The position numbers were made by a program, and so were the translations under genes. The notes beneath the pieces are model-generated. The model worked only from the letters and a program-made list of their open reading frames with translations, did not search any database and was not told the origin of the DNA. A stretch of 33,893 nt of DNA, taken from assembly GCF_000282035.1 (NCBI RefSeq), contig NZ_AKKA01000030.1:1-33893 (forward strand). The letters are read 5' to 3'. This document shows positions 25,279-33,893 of this stretch, piece by piece (the stretch's first letter is position 1; each line of letters opens with the position of its first letter). The DNA comes from Rhizobium sp. CF122. Lineage in GTDB: Bacteria > Pseudomonadota > Alphaproteobacteria > Rhizobiales > Rhizobiaceae.

Positions 25279-26226
25279 ATGGATATGCGCCGTCTTGGAA
25301 AAACTGGCCTTTCGATCGCCCCGATCGTCTTCGGCGGCAACGTCTTCGGCTGGACCGCCGACGAGAAGACTTCCTTCGACATTCTCGACGCGTTCTTCGA
25401 TGCGGGGTTCAACACGATCGACACGGCCGACGTCTATTCGGCCTGGGTGCCGGGCAACAAGGGCGGCGATTCCGAGGAGATCATCGGCAAGTGGCTGAAG
25501 CGCGGCAAGGTGCCGCGCGACAAGGCGGTCATCATCACCAAGGTCGGCTCCGACATGGGCCAGGGCAAGACGCTGAAGGAGAACTACATCCTGAAGGCGG
25601 TCGAGGATTCATTGCGCCGCCTGCAGACCAACTATATCGACCTATACCTCTCGCACTGGCCGGATGAGAACACGCCCTACGAGGAAACGCTCGGCGCGTT
25701 CGCGAAACTGAAGCAGCAGGGCAAGATCCGCGCGATCGGCTGCTCTAACCTGGACGCTGCGCAACTCCAGGCCTCCTTCGATGCGGCCGAGAGGGCCGGC
25801 GTGCCGCGCTATGACGTCATCCAGCCGGAATACAATCTCTATGAACGCCCGAGCTTCGAGGGGCCGCTGGCCGATCTCTGCGTCAGGCAAGACATCGGCG
25901 TCATCACCTATTTCAGCCTTGCCGCCGGCTTTCTTTCCGGAAAATATCGCACGAAGGCCGACACGGAAGGCCGCGCCCGCGAAGGCCGGGTTGCGCAATA
26001 TCTCGACGACAAGGGGTTGCGCATCCTCGCCGCCCTCGACAAGGTGGCTGCGGAAACGGGCGCCAAGCCGGCAGAGATCGCGCTGGCCTGGCTGCTCAGA
26101 AAGAAGGGCGTGACGGCGCCGATCGCCAGTGCCACCAGCCTGTCGCAGCTTGAGAGCCTGACCAAGTCAGCGACGCTTTCGCTCTCCGACGACGCGATGG
26201 CGCTGCTCGACAAGGCCGGCGCCTGA
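25279..26226 (+). CDS. Aldo/keto reductase
   Basis: 315 aa, ATG with AGGAG seven bases upstream. TIM-barrel NADPH-dependent reductase of the AKR family. The catalytic tetrad is present: D48 and Y53 (NTIDTADVYSAW), K88 (IITKVG) and H126 (LSHWPDE). The NADP-binding end is seen in ITYFSLAAGFLSGKYR and APIASATSLSQLESL. It is closest in style to the YajO/general stress AKRs rather than the QHRVDP type encoded at 28376. The GNAT gene follows 12 bases after the stop and may be co-transcribed. Confidence 0.95.
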   Translation: MDMRRLGKTGLSIAPIVFGGNVFGWTADEKTSFDILDAFFDAGFNTIDTADVYSAWVPGNKGGDSEEIIGKWLKRGKVPRDKAVIITKVGSDMGQGKTLKENYILKAVEDSLRRLQTNYIDLYLSHWPDENTPYEETLGAFAKLKQQGKIRAIGCSNLDAAQLQASFDAAERAGVPRYDVIQPEYNLYERPSFEGPLADLCVRQDIGVITYFSLAAGFLSGKYRTKADTEGRAREGRVAQYLDDKGLRILAALDKVAAETGAKPAEIALAWLLRKKGVTAPIASATSLSQLESLTKSATLSLSDDAMALLDKAGA

Positions 26227-26238
26227 CGGGAGGGAACG

Positions 26239-26682
26239 ATGACCGTGACGATCCGCGATGCGAGACCCGAGGACGAAGCGCGCTGGCGCGAGCTTTGGGC
26301 CGACTATCTCGCCTTCTACGAAGTCACGGTCGACCCTGATATCACCGATGCAACGTGGCGCCGGGACTCCGATCCGGCGTCGGCGATCTTCATGCGTGTC
26401 GCCGAGGTGGATGGCAAGGTCATAGGCTTCACGCTCAGCCTGACGCATGAAGGCACCTGGATCCGCGGCAAGGACTGCTATCTCGAAGACCTCTTCGTCG
26501 ATCCGGCCGCACGCGGAAAGGGTGTCGGCCGGGCCTTGATGGACGACCTCGTTTCGCTCTGCAGGAAGAACGGCTGGTCGCGGCTCTACTGGCACACCAG
26601 CGAGCAGAACAAGACGGCGCGGGCGCTCTACGACAGCTACGTCGAGAGCGACGGGCACATTCGCTACCGCATCAATTTCTGA
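26239..26682 (+). CDS. GNAT-family N-acetyltransferase
   Basis: 147 aa, ATG at 26239 with GGGAGGGA just upstream. The GNAT fold is clear: VTIRDARPEDEARWRELWAD, then MRVAEVDGKVIGFTLSL, CYLEDLFVDPAARGKGVGRA (motif A, acetyl-CoA pyrophosphate loop RGKGVGRA), and WSRLYWHTSEQNKTARALYD. It acetylates an unknown amine substrate in the cytoplasm. It follows the aldo/keto reductase by 12 bases, and its 3' end overlaps the convergent M15-like peptidase gene by 11 bases. Confidence 0.95.
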   Translation: MTVTIRDARPEDEARWRELWADYLAFYEVTVDPDITDATWRRDSDPASAIFMRVAEVDGKVIGFTLSLTHEGTWIRGKDCYLEDLFVDPAARGKGVGRALMDDLVSLCRKNGWSRLYWHTSEQNKTARALYDSYVESDGHIRYRINF

Positions 26683-27289
26683 GCGGCGGGAAGCCCTCGT
26701 AGAAGCCGGCGTGGCTGCCCTCCCAGTTTTCCATGCCTGGCTTCGTCAGGATGCCGCGTGGCCTCACATAGCTCTGGATCACGCGCCGCGGCCGCTCATG
26801 CCACTGGATGTTGAAAGCCCAGAGCTTGGGGAAGAAGCAGAGCGAGGCATAGGGCAGACAATCGTGGATCCACCAGGCAAGCCTCTGCCAGTCCTCCTCG
26901 TTGCTGTAGTTGTCGATCATCCACGGGACGACGACGCAGGCGGTCGCCCCCATGCAGCCGTCAAAATCGCGAAGGTCCCAGATGTGATCGGCTGCCGTCG
27001 CGGCGTTTGACGAGCAGTTGAGATTGTTGCGGTTGCCGAACTGGTTGACCTCAGGCGAGCGATAGCCGGAGCGGATGTGCAGCCGGCCGAAGGTCGCCTG
27101 CAGCGGTTCCAGCAGTTCCTCGCAGAGCCGCTTCCCCGCTTCAATCGCCAGATCGGGATTTTCAGGGATGTTCGGGATGCGGTAGAAATCGGCAATTTCG
27201 GAATGCAGGAAATCGCGGAGGAAGAAATTCTTCGAAAGACGCGCGCGTCCGAGTTCCTCCAAGCCCTTCATGGAACCTGGCTTTTTCAT
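26672..27289 (-). CDS. M15-like (D-Ala-D-Ala carboxypeptidase-type) peptidase
   Basis: 205 aa from the ATG at 27289, chosen for the strong AGGAGG eight bases upstream; an internal ATG at 27271 is less likely. After NFFLRDFLHSEIADFYRIPN comes the M15A-like core: RLHIRSGYRSPEVNQFGNRN, then the zinc-site pattern AADHIWDL (H102, D105), and near the end AFNIQWHERPRR, which would supply the last histidine. No signal peptide is seen, so it is either cytoplasmic or exported with other help (for example by a phage-like or secretion process). A murein or D-amino-acid peptidase role is likely but unproven. Confidence 0.68.
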   Translation of the reverse strand: MKKPGSMKGLEELGRARLSKNFFLRDFLHSEIADFYRIPNIPENPDLAIEAGKRLCEELLEPLQATFGRLHIRSGYRSPEVNQFGNRNNLNCSSNAATAADHIWDLRDFDGCMGATACVVVPWMIDNYSNEEDWQRLAWWIHDCLPYASLCFFPKLWAFNIQWHERPRRVIQSYVRPRGILTKPGMENWEGSHAGFYEGFPPLRN

Positions 27290-27350
27290 ACACCGCCTCC
27301 TGCTTCCATGCGACCCTCCCCTGTCGACGCGCTGCGGACCACCCGTTTTC

Positions 27351-28259
27351 TTATGCCTGTGGGCTATATCTGAAGAAGTCGATGAAGGCGCGCAGGGCCG
27401 GCCGCATCTGGCGGCGGCTGGGATAGTAGATGAACGGCCCGGGATAGGGTGAGCACCAGTCCTCGAGCACGCGCACGAGCTTTCCGCTTGCCAGTTCATC
27501 CTCGACGCGCAGATCGAAGAGATAGGCGAGCCCGGCGCCGTTCAGCGCCGCCATCAGCGCCAGCCTGTCCTCGGCGACGATCAATGGCCCATCAACCGCG
27601 ACGACGAGTTCCTGCCCGTCCTTCTCGAACTCCCAGCGGTAGATCGTACCGTTGGTGAAGCGCCGCTTGATGCAGCGATGGTGGACGAGATCGGAAGGAT
27701 GCAGAGGTTTGGGGTGCCGCCCGAAATATTCGGGAGAACCCGCAATCACCGTCGTCAGGCTGGGCGAGGCCCGCACTGCGATCATATCCGCCTCAAGGCT
27801 CTCCTCCAACCGGATGCCGGCGTCGAAACCTTCCCTGACAATATCGGTGAAGCCATCCTCATTGGCAATTTCGAGGGTGATGTCGGGATAGCGGTTCAGG
27901 AACTCGCCGAGCCGCGGCGCAAGCAGGATATCCGAGGCAAAGCGTGGGGCGGTGATGCGTAGATTGCCGGCCGGTCTTCCGCCGGCCTCGGTGACGGCTG
28001 CCAGCGCGATCCCGATCTCGTCCAGCGCCGGCTTCAGGCGCTGCAACAAAAGGCGGCCCTCTTCGGTCGGCGCCACGCTACGCGTTGTCCGCGCCAGAAG
28101 TCGAACGCCAAGGCTCTCCTCCAGGCTGGAGATCGCATGACTGACGGCAGAGGGCGCAATCTCCAACTCCTTGGCAGCCGCGCGAAAACTCCGCCGTTCG
28201 GAAACGGCGGCAAGAACGGCGAGTTGGGCAAGCTGTGTCCGGTTCATTGATCGAATCAT
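27351..28259 (-). CDS. LysR-family transcriptional regulator
   Basis: 302 aa from the ATG at 28259, or 298 from MNRTQLAQL at 28247. The N-terminal winged HTH is complete (LAVLAAVSERRSFRAAAKEL, APSAVSHAISSLEESLGVRL, ARTTRSVAPTEEG), followed by the effector domain (GNLRITAPRFASDILLAPRL, YPDITLEIANEDGFTDIVRE, LIVAEDRLALMAALNGAGLA). This is the CrgA/YafC-type subgroup often found next to oxidoreductases. It is divergent from the aldo/keto reductase at 28376 with a 116-base spacer and most likely regulates it. Confidence 0.95.
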   Translation of the reverse strand: MIRSMNRTQLAQLAVLAAVSERRSFRAAAKELEIAPSAVSHAISSLEESLGVRLLARTTRSVAPTEEGRLLLQRLKPALDEIGIALAAVTEAGGRPAGNLRITAPRFASDILLAPRLGEFLNRYPDITLEIANEDGFTDIVREGFDAGIRLEESLEADMIAVRASPSLTTVIAGSPEYFGRHPKPLHPSDLVHHRCIKRRFTNGTIYRWEFEKDGQELVVAVDGPLIVAEDRLALMAALNGAGLAYLFDLRVEDELASGKLVRVLEDWCSPYPGPFIYYPSRRQMRPALRAFIDFFRYSPQA

Positions 28260-28375
28260 TAGAACAGCCTGTTATGTATTGCACGTATTTTTTGATGATT
28301 GATCGGGCGCTACGTTACGTCGGTACCGCCGGCATCGACCGCGGTTTGAACTTCGCTCGACAAAGGAGCCTCCGC

Positions 28376-29371
<996 letters not shown>

Positions 29372-29465
29372 AGGTTGAAGCTTCGAATGCATACCGCATC
29401 CTTCGGCGACCTTGCCGCAAGCAGTCCCTGCACTATGCTATGGACATGTTCTGGCGAGGTGAGAC

Positions 29466-29825
29466 ATGTCGGACCAGCAAGCAATCGAAGCAGTCGTTCA
29501 TCTTTATGTCGAAGGCATGACCTTCGCGAACGAAGCTGCATTGCGGAAGGCCTTTCATCCGCGATGCGACATTATCGGGCACTACGAAAACGCCGTGGAG
29601 TGGCTGAACCGGGAAGAATTCATCGCTGCGATCGTCGCCGAGGGCTCGGCGCCGCCCACAACACAGCCCCATATGGACATCCAGATGCTTGACGTCGTCG
29701 GCGATGCGGCGTGCGTGAAGGTCAGCGACGATTTCGCTGGCATGCGCTTCACCGACTATCTGTCGATGCTGAAGATCGAGGGCCGCTGGATGATCGTCAA
29801 CAAGCTCTATTATCTCCACACATAA
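29466..29825 (+). CDS. NTF2-like (lumazine-binding/SnoaL-type) protein
   Basis: 119 aa, ATG at 29466 with GGTGAG about six bases upstream. It has the NTF2-like cone fold of the Lumazine_bd_2 type: AIEAVVHLYVEGMTFANEAA, LRKAFHPRCDIIGHY, EWLNREEFIAAIVAEG, then strands CVKVSDDFAGMRFTDYLSML and the ending EGRWMIVNKLYYLHT. It probably binds a small ligand in the cytoplasm; no enzyme role can be assigned. It is followed by a strong bidirectional terminator that separates it from pheT. Confidence 0.88.
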   Translation: MSDQQAIEAVVHLYVEGMTFANEAALRKAFHPRCDIIGHYENAVEWLNREEFIAAIVAEGSAPPTTQPHMDIQMLDVVGDAACVKVSDDFAGMRFTDYLSMLKIEGRWMIVNKLYYLHT

Positions 29826-29826
29826 T

Positions 29827-29853
29827 AAGGCCGGCGAGACTATCGCCGGCCTT
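29827..29853. terminator. Bidirectional terminator hairpin
   Basis: AAGGCCGGCGA at 29827-29837 pairs perfectly with TCGCCGGCCTT at 29843-29853 around a 5-base loop. It lies between the stops of the NTF2-like gene (29825) and pheT (29877) and can serve both. The T tracts are short (CCTTTGATCT on plus, CCTTATTATG on minus). Confidence 0.8.
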
Positions 29854-29876
29854 TGATCTCAAAAAACGCAATATCC

Positions 29877-32300
29877 TCAGGCCCTGAGGACGCCGCCGGT
29901 GAACTTCGTCACGCTGGCGACGATCTTCTCAGTCAGTGCCTCGAAATCCTCGTCGGTCAGGGTGCGCTCGACCGGCTGGATCTGCACCTCGATTGCCACC
30001 GACTTCTTGCCTTCGCCGAGCGACGCACCTTCAAAGATGTCGAAGACGTTGACACCGGTTACGAGTTTGCGGTCGACGCCCGATGCGGCCTTGATGATCG
30101 CGCCCGCTTCCACCGACTTGTCGACGACAAAGGCGAAGTCGCGCTTGACGGCCTGGAACGGCGAAAGCTCCAGTGCCGGCTTGGTGCGGGTCGCCTTCTT
30201 CTTCGGCTCGGCCATCGCATCGATATAGACTTCGAAGCCGCACAGCGCGCCGGACACATCCAGTGCTTCCAGCGTTAAAGGATGGAACTCGCCGAAATAG
30301 CCGAGAACGATTTTCGGCCCCATCTTGATCGTGCCGGAGCGGCCCGGGTGATACCATTCCGGTCCGCCCTGCTCGATCTGGATATTGCCCATCGGCAGGC
30401 CGCAGGCTTCGATCACGGCGAGCGCATCGGCCTTGGCGTCGAAGACATCGACCGGCTTGCCGCCGCCCTTGGCATTGTTCGACCACATGCGGCCAGCGCC
30501 GGCCAGCGATGCTGTCCCGCGGCGGATGCCGCCGGCGACGCGGCGCTGGCCTTCCGGCCGGTCGTTCTCATAGGTGCCGGAGACTTCGAAAATGGCGACG
30601 TCGCCATAGCCCTTGTCGGCATTGCGCTGGGCGGCGCTGAGCAGGCCCGGCAGTAGGGACGGGCGCATGTCGGACATGTCTGATGCAATCGGATTGGCAA
30701 GCTTGAGCGCCGGCGAACCGCCGCCGAAGAGCTTCGCCTGATCTTCCGAAATGAAGGACCAGTTGACCGCTTCCAGCATGCCGCGCGAGGCCAGTGCGCG
30801 CTTGGCGATGCGGGTGCGGATCTGCAGCATCGTCAGGATCTTGCCGTTGACGGCCGCATGGCTTTCCAGCGGCGCCGGCTTGATGTTGTCGACGCCATGG
30901 ATGCGCATGACTTCCTCGACGAGATCGGCCTTGCCGTCGACATCGGGACGCCAGGAGGGAACGGCGACCGAAACCCGCTCGCCGGAGCCGAAGACTTTGA
31001 AGCCGAGGCGCGTCAGGATCTCGGTGCTTTCCGTGGTGGAGACCTCGAGACCCGTCAGACGCTTGACCTCCGAATAGGGGAAATCGACAATCTTCGGTTC
31101 ATGGCCCTTGTAGCCGACGACGTCGGCCTTGGCCGCGATGCCGCCGCAGAGTTCGAGGACCAGTTCGGTGGTCCGCTCGAGGCCGGGCACCATGTATTCC
31201 GGATCGACACCACGCTCGAACCGGTAGCGGGCATCGGTGATGATACCGAGGCCGCGACCGGACTTCGCGATGTTCATCGGATCCCAGAGAGCGCTCTCGA
31301 TGAGGACGTCGGTGGTGTTCTCGTCGCAGCCGGAATGCTCGCCGCCCATGATGCCGCCGATCGACTCGATGCCATCAGCGTCAGCGATCACGACATTGTT
31401 GGGGCCAAGCTTGTATTCGCGCTGATCGAGCGCAAGCACCGTCTCGCCGTCCTTGGCGCGACGGACGGTCAGGTTGCCCTTGACCTTGGCGGCGTCGAAG
31501 ACGTGCATCGGGCGACCCTGGTCGAAGGTCATGTAGTTGGTGATATCGACCAGCGCGTTGATCGGACGAAGGCCGATCGCGAGCAGACGCTGCTGCATCC
31601 ACTTCGGGCTCGGGCCGTTCTTGACGCCGCGCACGAGGCGCAGCGCAAAGCCGGGGCAAAGCTTCTCGTCATCGAGATCGAGCGTCACCTTGACGGTCGT
31701 TTCACCTTCGACGGCAAAGGACGGGGCGGCCGGCGCCTTCAGCGTGCCGAGGCCGGAGGCGGCCAGATCGCGGGCGATACCGTAGATCGACGTGCAATCC
31801 GGACGGTTGGGCGTCAGGTTGATCTCGATCATGGGATCGTCGAGATGAGCGTAGGCGGCGTAGCTCTGGCCGACCAGCGCATCTTCCGGAAGGTCGATGA
31901 TGCCGTCGTGATTGTCGGAGATCATCAGCTCTTTCTCGGAGCACATCATGCCGTGGCTTTCGACGCCGCGGATGTTGCCGACGGCAAGTGTTACGTCAAT
32001 GCCGGGAACATAGGTACCGGGCGCCGCAAAGGCGCCGATCAGGCCGGCGCGCGCATTCGGAGCACCGCAGACGACCTGGACCGGCGCGCCCTTGCCCGTG
32101 TCGACCGACAGCACCTTCAGGCGATCGGCCTGCGGGTGCTTTTCGGCCGAGAGGACCTTGGCGATGACGAAGGGCTTGAACGCCGCCTTGTCGTCGACAT
32201 TCTCGACCTCGAGCCCGATCTCGGTCAGCCGCGTGCAGATTTCATCGAGGGTGGCGTCGGTCTCAAGATGATCCTTGAGCCAGGAAAGCGTGAATTTCAT
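29877..32300 (-). CDS. pheT: Phenylalanine--tRNA ligase beta subunit
   Basis: 807 aa, ATG at 32300. The beta subunit of the alpha2-beta2 synthetase binds tRNA(Phe) and edits Tyr-tRNA(Phe). The domains are in the usual order: [12 protein letters not shown] start, N-terminal tRNA-binding OB fold ([20 protein letters not shown], residues about 45-64; CGAPNARAG), B3/B4 editing domain ([37 protein letters not shown]), B5 domain ([20 protein letters not shown]), and C-terminal ferredoxin-like anticodon-binding domain ([20 protein letters not shown] to the end). Full length and intact. It normally follows pheS directly; here one gene is interposed, 37 bases upstream. Confidence 0.98.
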   Translation of the reverse strand: MKFTLSWLKDHLETDATLDEICTRLTEIGLEVENVDDKAAFKPFVIAKVLSAEKHPQADRLKVLSVDTGKGAPVQVVCGAPNARAGLIGAFAAPGTYVPGIDVTLAVGNIRGVESHGMMCSEKELMISDNHDGIIDLPEDALVGQSYAAYAHLDDPMIEINLTPNRPDCTSIYGIARDLAASGLGTLKAPAAPSFAVEGETTVKVTLDLDDEKLCPGFALRLVRGVKNGPSPKWMQQRLLAIGLRPINALVDITNYMTFDQGRPMHVFDAAKVKGNLTVRRAKDGETVLALDQREYKLGPNNVVIADADGIESIGGIMGGEHSGCDENTTDVLIESALWDPMNIAKSGRGLGIITDARYRFERGVDPEYMVPGLERTTELVLELCGGIAAKADVVGYKGHEPKIVDFPYSEVKRLTGLEVSTTESTEILTRLGFKVFGSGERVSVAVPSWRPDVDGKADLVEEVMRIHGVDNIKPAPLESHAAVNGKILTMLQIRTRIAKRALASRGMLEAVNWSFISEDQAKLFGGGSPALKLANPIASDMSDMRPSLLPGLLSAAQRNADKGYGDVAIFEVSGTYENDRPEGQRRVAGGIRRGTASLAGAGRMWSNNAKGGGKPVDVFDAKADALAVIEACGLPMGNIQIEQGGPEWYHPGRSGTIKMGPKIVLGYFGEFHPLTLEALDVSGALCGFEVYIDAMAEPKKKATRTKPALELSPFQAVKRDFAFVVDKSVEAGAIIKAASGVDRKLVTGVNVFDIFEGASLGEGKKSVAIEVQIQPVERTLTDEDFEALTEKIVASVTKFTGGVLRA

Positions 32301-32337
32301 TGTCTTGTTCTCGTCTCAAAAATCATCAATCGGTCGG

Positions 32338-32832
32338 TCAGGCAGCCCTTTCCGGGGCCTTGGCGCCAGGGGCCTTTATGCCCAAGAACATGTATTTAAC
32401 CGAAATACCCTCGTCGATGGCGGTCCACCAAATCCCTTCGTACATCAACTCGATGTCGTTGAGTTCGCCATCGTCGAGTTCCGACAGGAAGGGATACCAC
32501 CAAAGAGGCGTTGCGATGACACGCCCGTCCGCGAGCGCGACGTAGACCTCACCACCGGCGCACCAAGCCCGAACTGGTTGCATTTCGTCGGTTTCAAAGG
32601 CCAAAGAAGTGTCATCCCAAGCGCCTATCCATTCGTCACGATGCTCGGAGGCCACCTTGAGCAGCCTTCCTATTTCCTGATCACTATACCCTTTGTTCTG
32701 CGCGACTTCCAAACTCTTCAGCCAGACCTTCAGGGACTTTCCGTCCTTGACGATATGGACATGCGGTGGTTTGCCGACATCCAAAGCGTAGAACCTGAAC
32801 TTGTACCCATGCCAGATCAGCAAGGTCGGCAT
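32338..32832 (-). CDS. DUF4160-DUF2442 fusion protein
   Basis: 164 aa, ATG at 32832, only four bases after the pheS stop. The N-terminal ~75 residues are a DUF4160 domain (MPTLLIWHGYKFRFYALDVG, PPHVHIVKDGKSLKVWL, YSDQEIGRLLKVASEHRDEW). The C-terminal ~75 are a DUF2442 domain (VYVALADGRVIATPLWWYPF, YEGIWWTAIDEGISVKYMFL). As I recall, these two domains usually occur as neighbouring small genes, a pattern like toxin-antitoxin pairs, but no activity is established here. The fusion lies between pheS and pheT on the same strand and must be co-transcribed with them, 37 bases before pheT. There is no clear Shine-Dalgarno sequence, so translation may be coupled to pheS. Confidence 0.8.
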   Translation of the reverse strand: MPTLLIWHGYKFRFYALDVGKPPHVHIVKDGKSLKVWLKSLEVAQNKGYSDQEIGRLLKVASEHRDEWIGAWDDTSLAFETDEMQPVRAWCAGGEVYVALADGRVIATPLWWYPFLSELDDGELNDIELMYEGIWWTAIDEGISVKYMFLGIKAPGAKAPERAA

Positions 32833-32836
32833 TGGC

Positions 32837-33893
32837 TTACGCGCTCAATCCGCCGAACAGGGTCGGCATGTCGAGCGGGCGGAAGCCGTAATGGGTCATC
32901 CAGCGGACATCGGCGTTGAAGAAGTCGCGCAGGTCGGGCATGCCGTATTTCAGCATGGCGATGCGGTCGAGCCCCATGCCCCAGGCAAAGCCCTGATACT
33001 CATCCGGATCGAGGCCACCGGCGCGCAGCACGTTCGGATGCACCATGCCGCAGCCGAGGATTTCCATCCAGTCGGTGCCTTCGCCGAACTTGACGATCGG
33101 GCCTGAGCGGTCGCACTGGATGTCGACCTCGAAGGACGGTTCAGTGAAGGGGAAGAAGGACGGGCGGAAGCGCATCGTCACGCTATCAACCTCGAAGAAG
33201 GACTTGCAGAACTCTTCGAGCACCCAGCGGATGTTGGCGACGTTCGCCTTCTTGTCGACGACCAAGCCTTCGACCTGATGGAACATCGGCGAGTGCGTGG
33301 CATCTGAATCCTGGCGGTAGGTCTTGCCCGGGATGATAATGCGGATCGGCGGCTTCTGCGCTTCCATGGTGCGCACCTGCACCGGCGAGGTGTGGGTGCG
33401 CAGCACCTTGCGCTCGCCGTTCTCGTCCGGATTGAAGAAGAAGGTGTCGTGCATCTCGCGGGCCGGGTGACCTTCCGGGAAATTCAGCGCCGTGAAATTG
33501 TAGTAGTCGGTCTCGACATCGGGGCCCTCGGCGATCGAGAAGCCCATGTCACCGAAGATCGCGGTGATCTCGTCGATGATCTGGCTGATCGGATGGATGC
33601 GGCCACGCTCGACCGGAGAAGAGCGGACCGGCAGGCTGACGTCGACCGTCTCTGCCTTCAGGCGCGCATCGATCGCGGCCTTCTTGAGCTCCGCCTTGCG
33701 TTCCGTGATCGCGTCCGTGACGGCGTTCTTCAGCGCGTTGATGGCGGCGCCACGCGTCTGGCGCTCTTCCGGCGTCATCGCGCCCAGCGTCTTCAGGAGC
33801 TCGGATACCGAACCCTTCTTGCCGAGTGCGCCGACACGCACGGCTTCGATTGCCGGCTCGTCGACAGCGGCTGCCACATCAGACAGAAGTTGC
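32837..33893 (-). CDS. pheS: Phenylalanine--tRNA ligase alpha subunit (5' partial)
   Basis: Catalytic subunit that forms Phe-tRNA(Phe). The frame is open to the window edge ([20 protein letters not shown]), so about ten N-terminal residues are missing; the GTG at 33877 is internal. The N-terminal coiled-coil arm ([20 protein letters not shown], then [15 protein letters not shown]) precedes the class II catalytic core: motif 1 region [20 protein letters not shown], motif 2 [14 protein letters not shown], the Phe-pocket stretch [15 protein letters not shown] and motif 3 [20 protein letters not shown]. It is the first visible gene of a pheS - DUF fusion - pheT operon. Confidence 0.98.
   Translation of the reverse strand, partial: QLLSDVAAAVDEPAIEAVRVGALGKKGSVSELLKTLGAMTPEERQTRGAAINALKNAVTDAITERKAELKKAAIDARLKAETVDVSLPVRSSPVERGRIHPISQIIDEITAIFGDMGFSIAEGPDVETDYYNFTALNFPEGHPAREMHDTFFFNPDENGERKVLRTHTSPVQVRTMEAQKPPIRIIIPGKTYRQDSDATHSPMFHQVEGLVVDKKANVANIRWVLEEFCKSFFEVDSVTMRFRPSFFPFTEPSFEVDIQCDRSGPIVKFGEGTDWMEILGCGMVHPNVLRAGGLDPDEYQGFAWGMGLDRIAMLKYGMPDLRDFFNADVRWMTHYGFRPLDMPTLFGGLSA

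Noticed and set aside
30858..32399. Very long open frame (about 513 codons) on the plus strand
   Set aside because: It is antisense to pheT; the open frame comes from high GC third positions, and the translation shows no domain and is rich in Asp, Gly and Arg repeats typical of shadow frames.

Overview
The window is about 61-63% GC by eye and its proteins read like those of a Rhizobiaceae chromosome (Rhizobium / Ensifer / Agrobacterium group). Evidence for this is the style of pheS-pheT and xseA, an alphaproteobacterial LexA box (GTTC-N7-GTTC), the many ABC, LysR and MarR genes, and a remnant of a small alphaproteobacterial spike-base protein. No rRNA, tRNA, CRISPR array or intact insertion sequence was seen.

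Layout. (1) 1-3262: the end of a CUT1-type sugar ABC transporter operon, with two permeases (the first cut by the window edge) and a UgpC/MalK-type ATPase joined by ATGA overlaps. Both permeases carry an extra membrane hairpin. (2) 3.3-10.0 kb: a decaying accessory zone. It holds an AbiEi-type antitoxin remnant, a SnoaL-like gene with an apparent compensated frameshift, a frameshifted LysR gene, a multiply frameshifted GbsR/MarR regulator facing a frameshifted small membrane protein, an orphan C-terminal tail, a LysR gene without its DNA-binding domain, a scrap of ogt and a LigT-type 2'-5' RNA ligase gene scrambled in the middle. Only two isoprenylcysteine-methyltransferase-like genes and ogt look intact here. 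(3) 10.0-15.95 kb: intact genes. These are an M14 deacylase / ArsC-like / YbaK operon, a divergent MarR-GST pair, an M29 aminopeptidase, and a PecS/PecM-like pair (EamA exporter and UrtR-type MarR regulator) separated by a clear nested operator. (4) 15.95-19.4 kb: a broken endonuclease/exonuclease/phosphatase gene, intact xseA, and a broken spike-base protein gene. (5) 19.4-24.1 kb: a putative envelope glycan-modification locus, with a GT-C membrane transferase divergent from a GT2 - methyltransferase - SMR/EamA-like - GtrA-like operon. (6) 24.1-29.8 kb: oxidoreductases, a GNAT acetyltransferase, an M15-like peptidase, a divergent LysR / aldo-keto reductase pair and an NTF2-like gene, ending at a strong bidirectional terminator. 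(7) 29.9 kb to the end: pheS - DUF4160/DUF2442 fusion - pheT on the minus strand, with pheS cut by the window edge.

The most notable points are the DUF4160-DUF2442 fusion sitting between the two subunit genes of phenylalanyl-tRNA synthetase, the polyprenyl-phosphate-sugar type glycosylation locus, the concentrated gene graveyard with a LexA box in front of a damaged LigT gene, and the well-formed operators of the two MarR regulators. All family assignments are from reading the translations by eye, without database searches.
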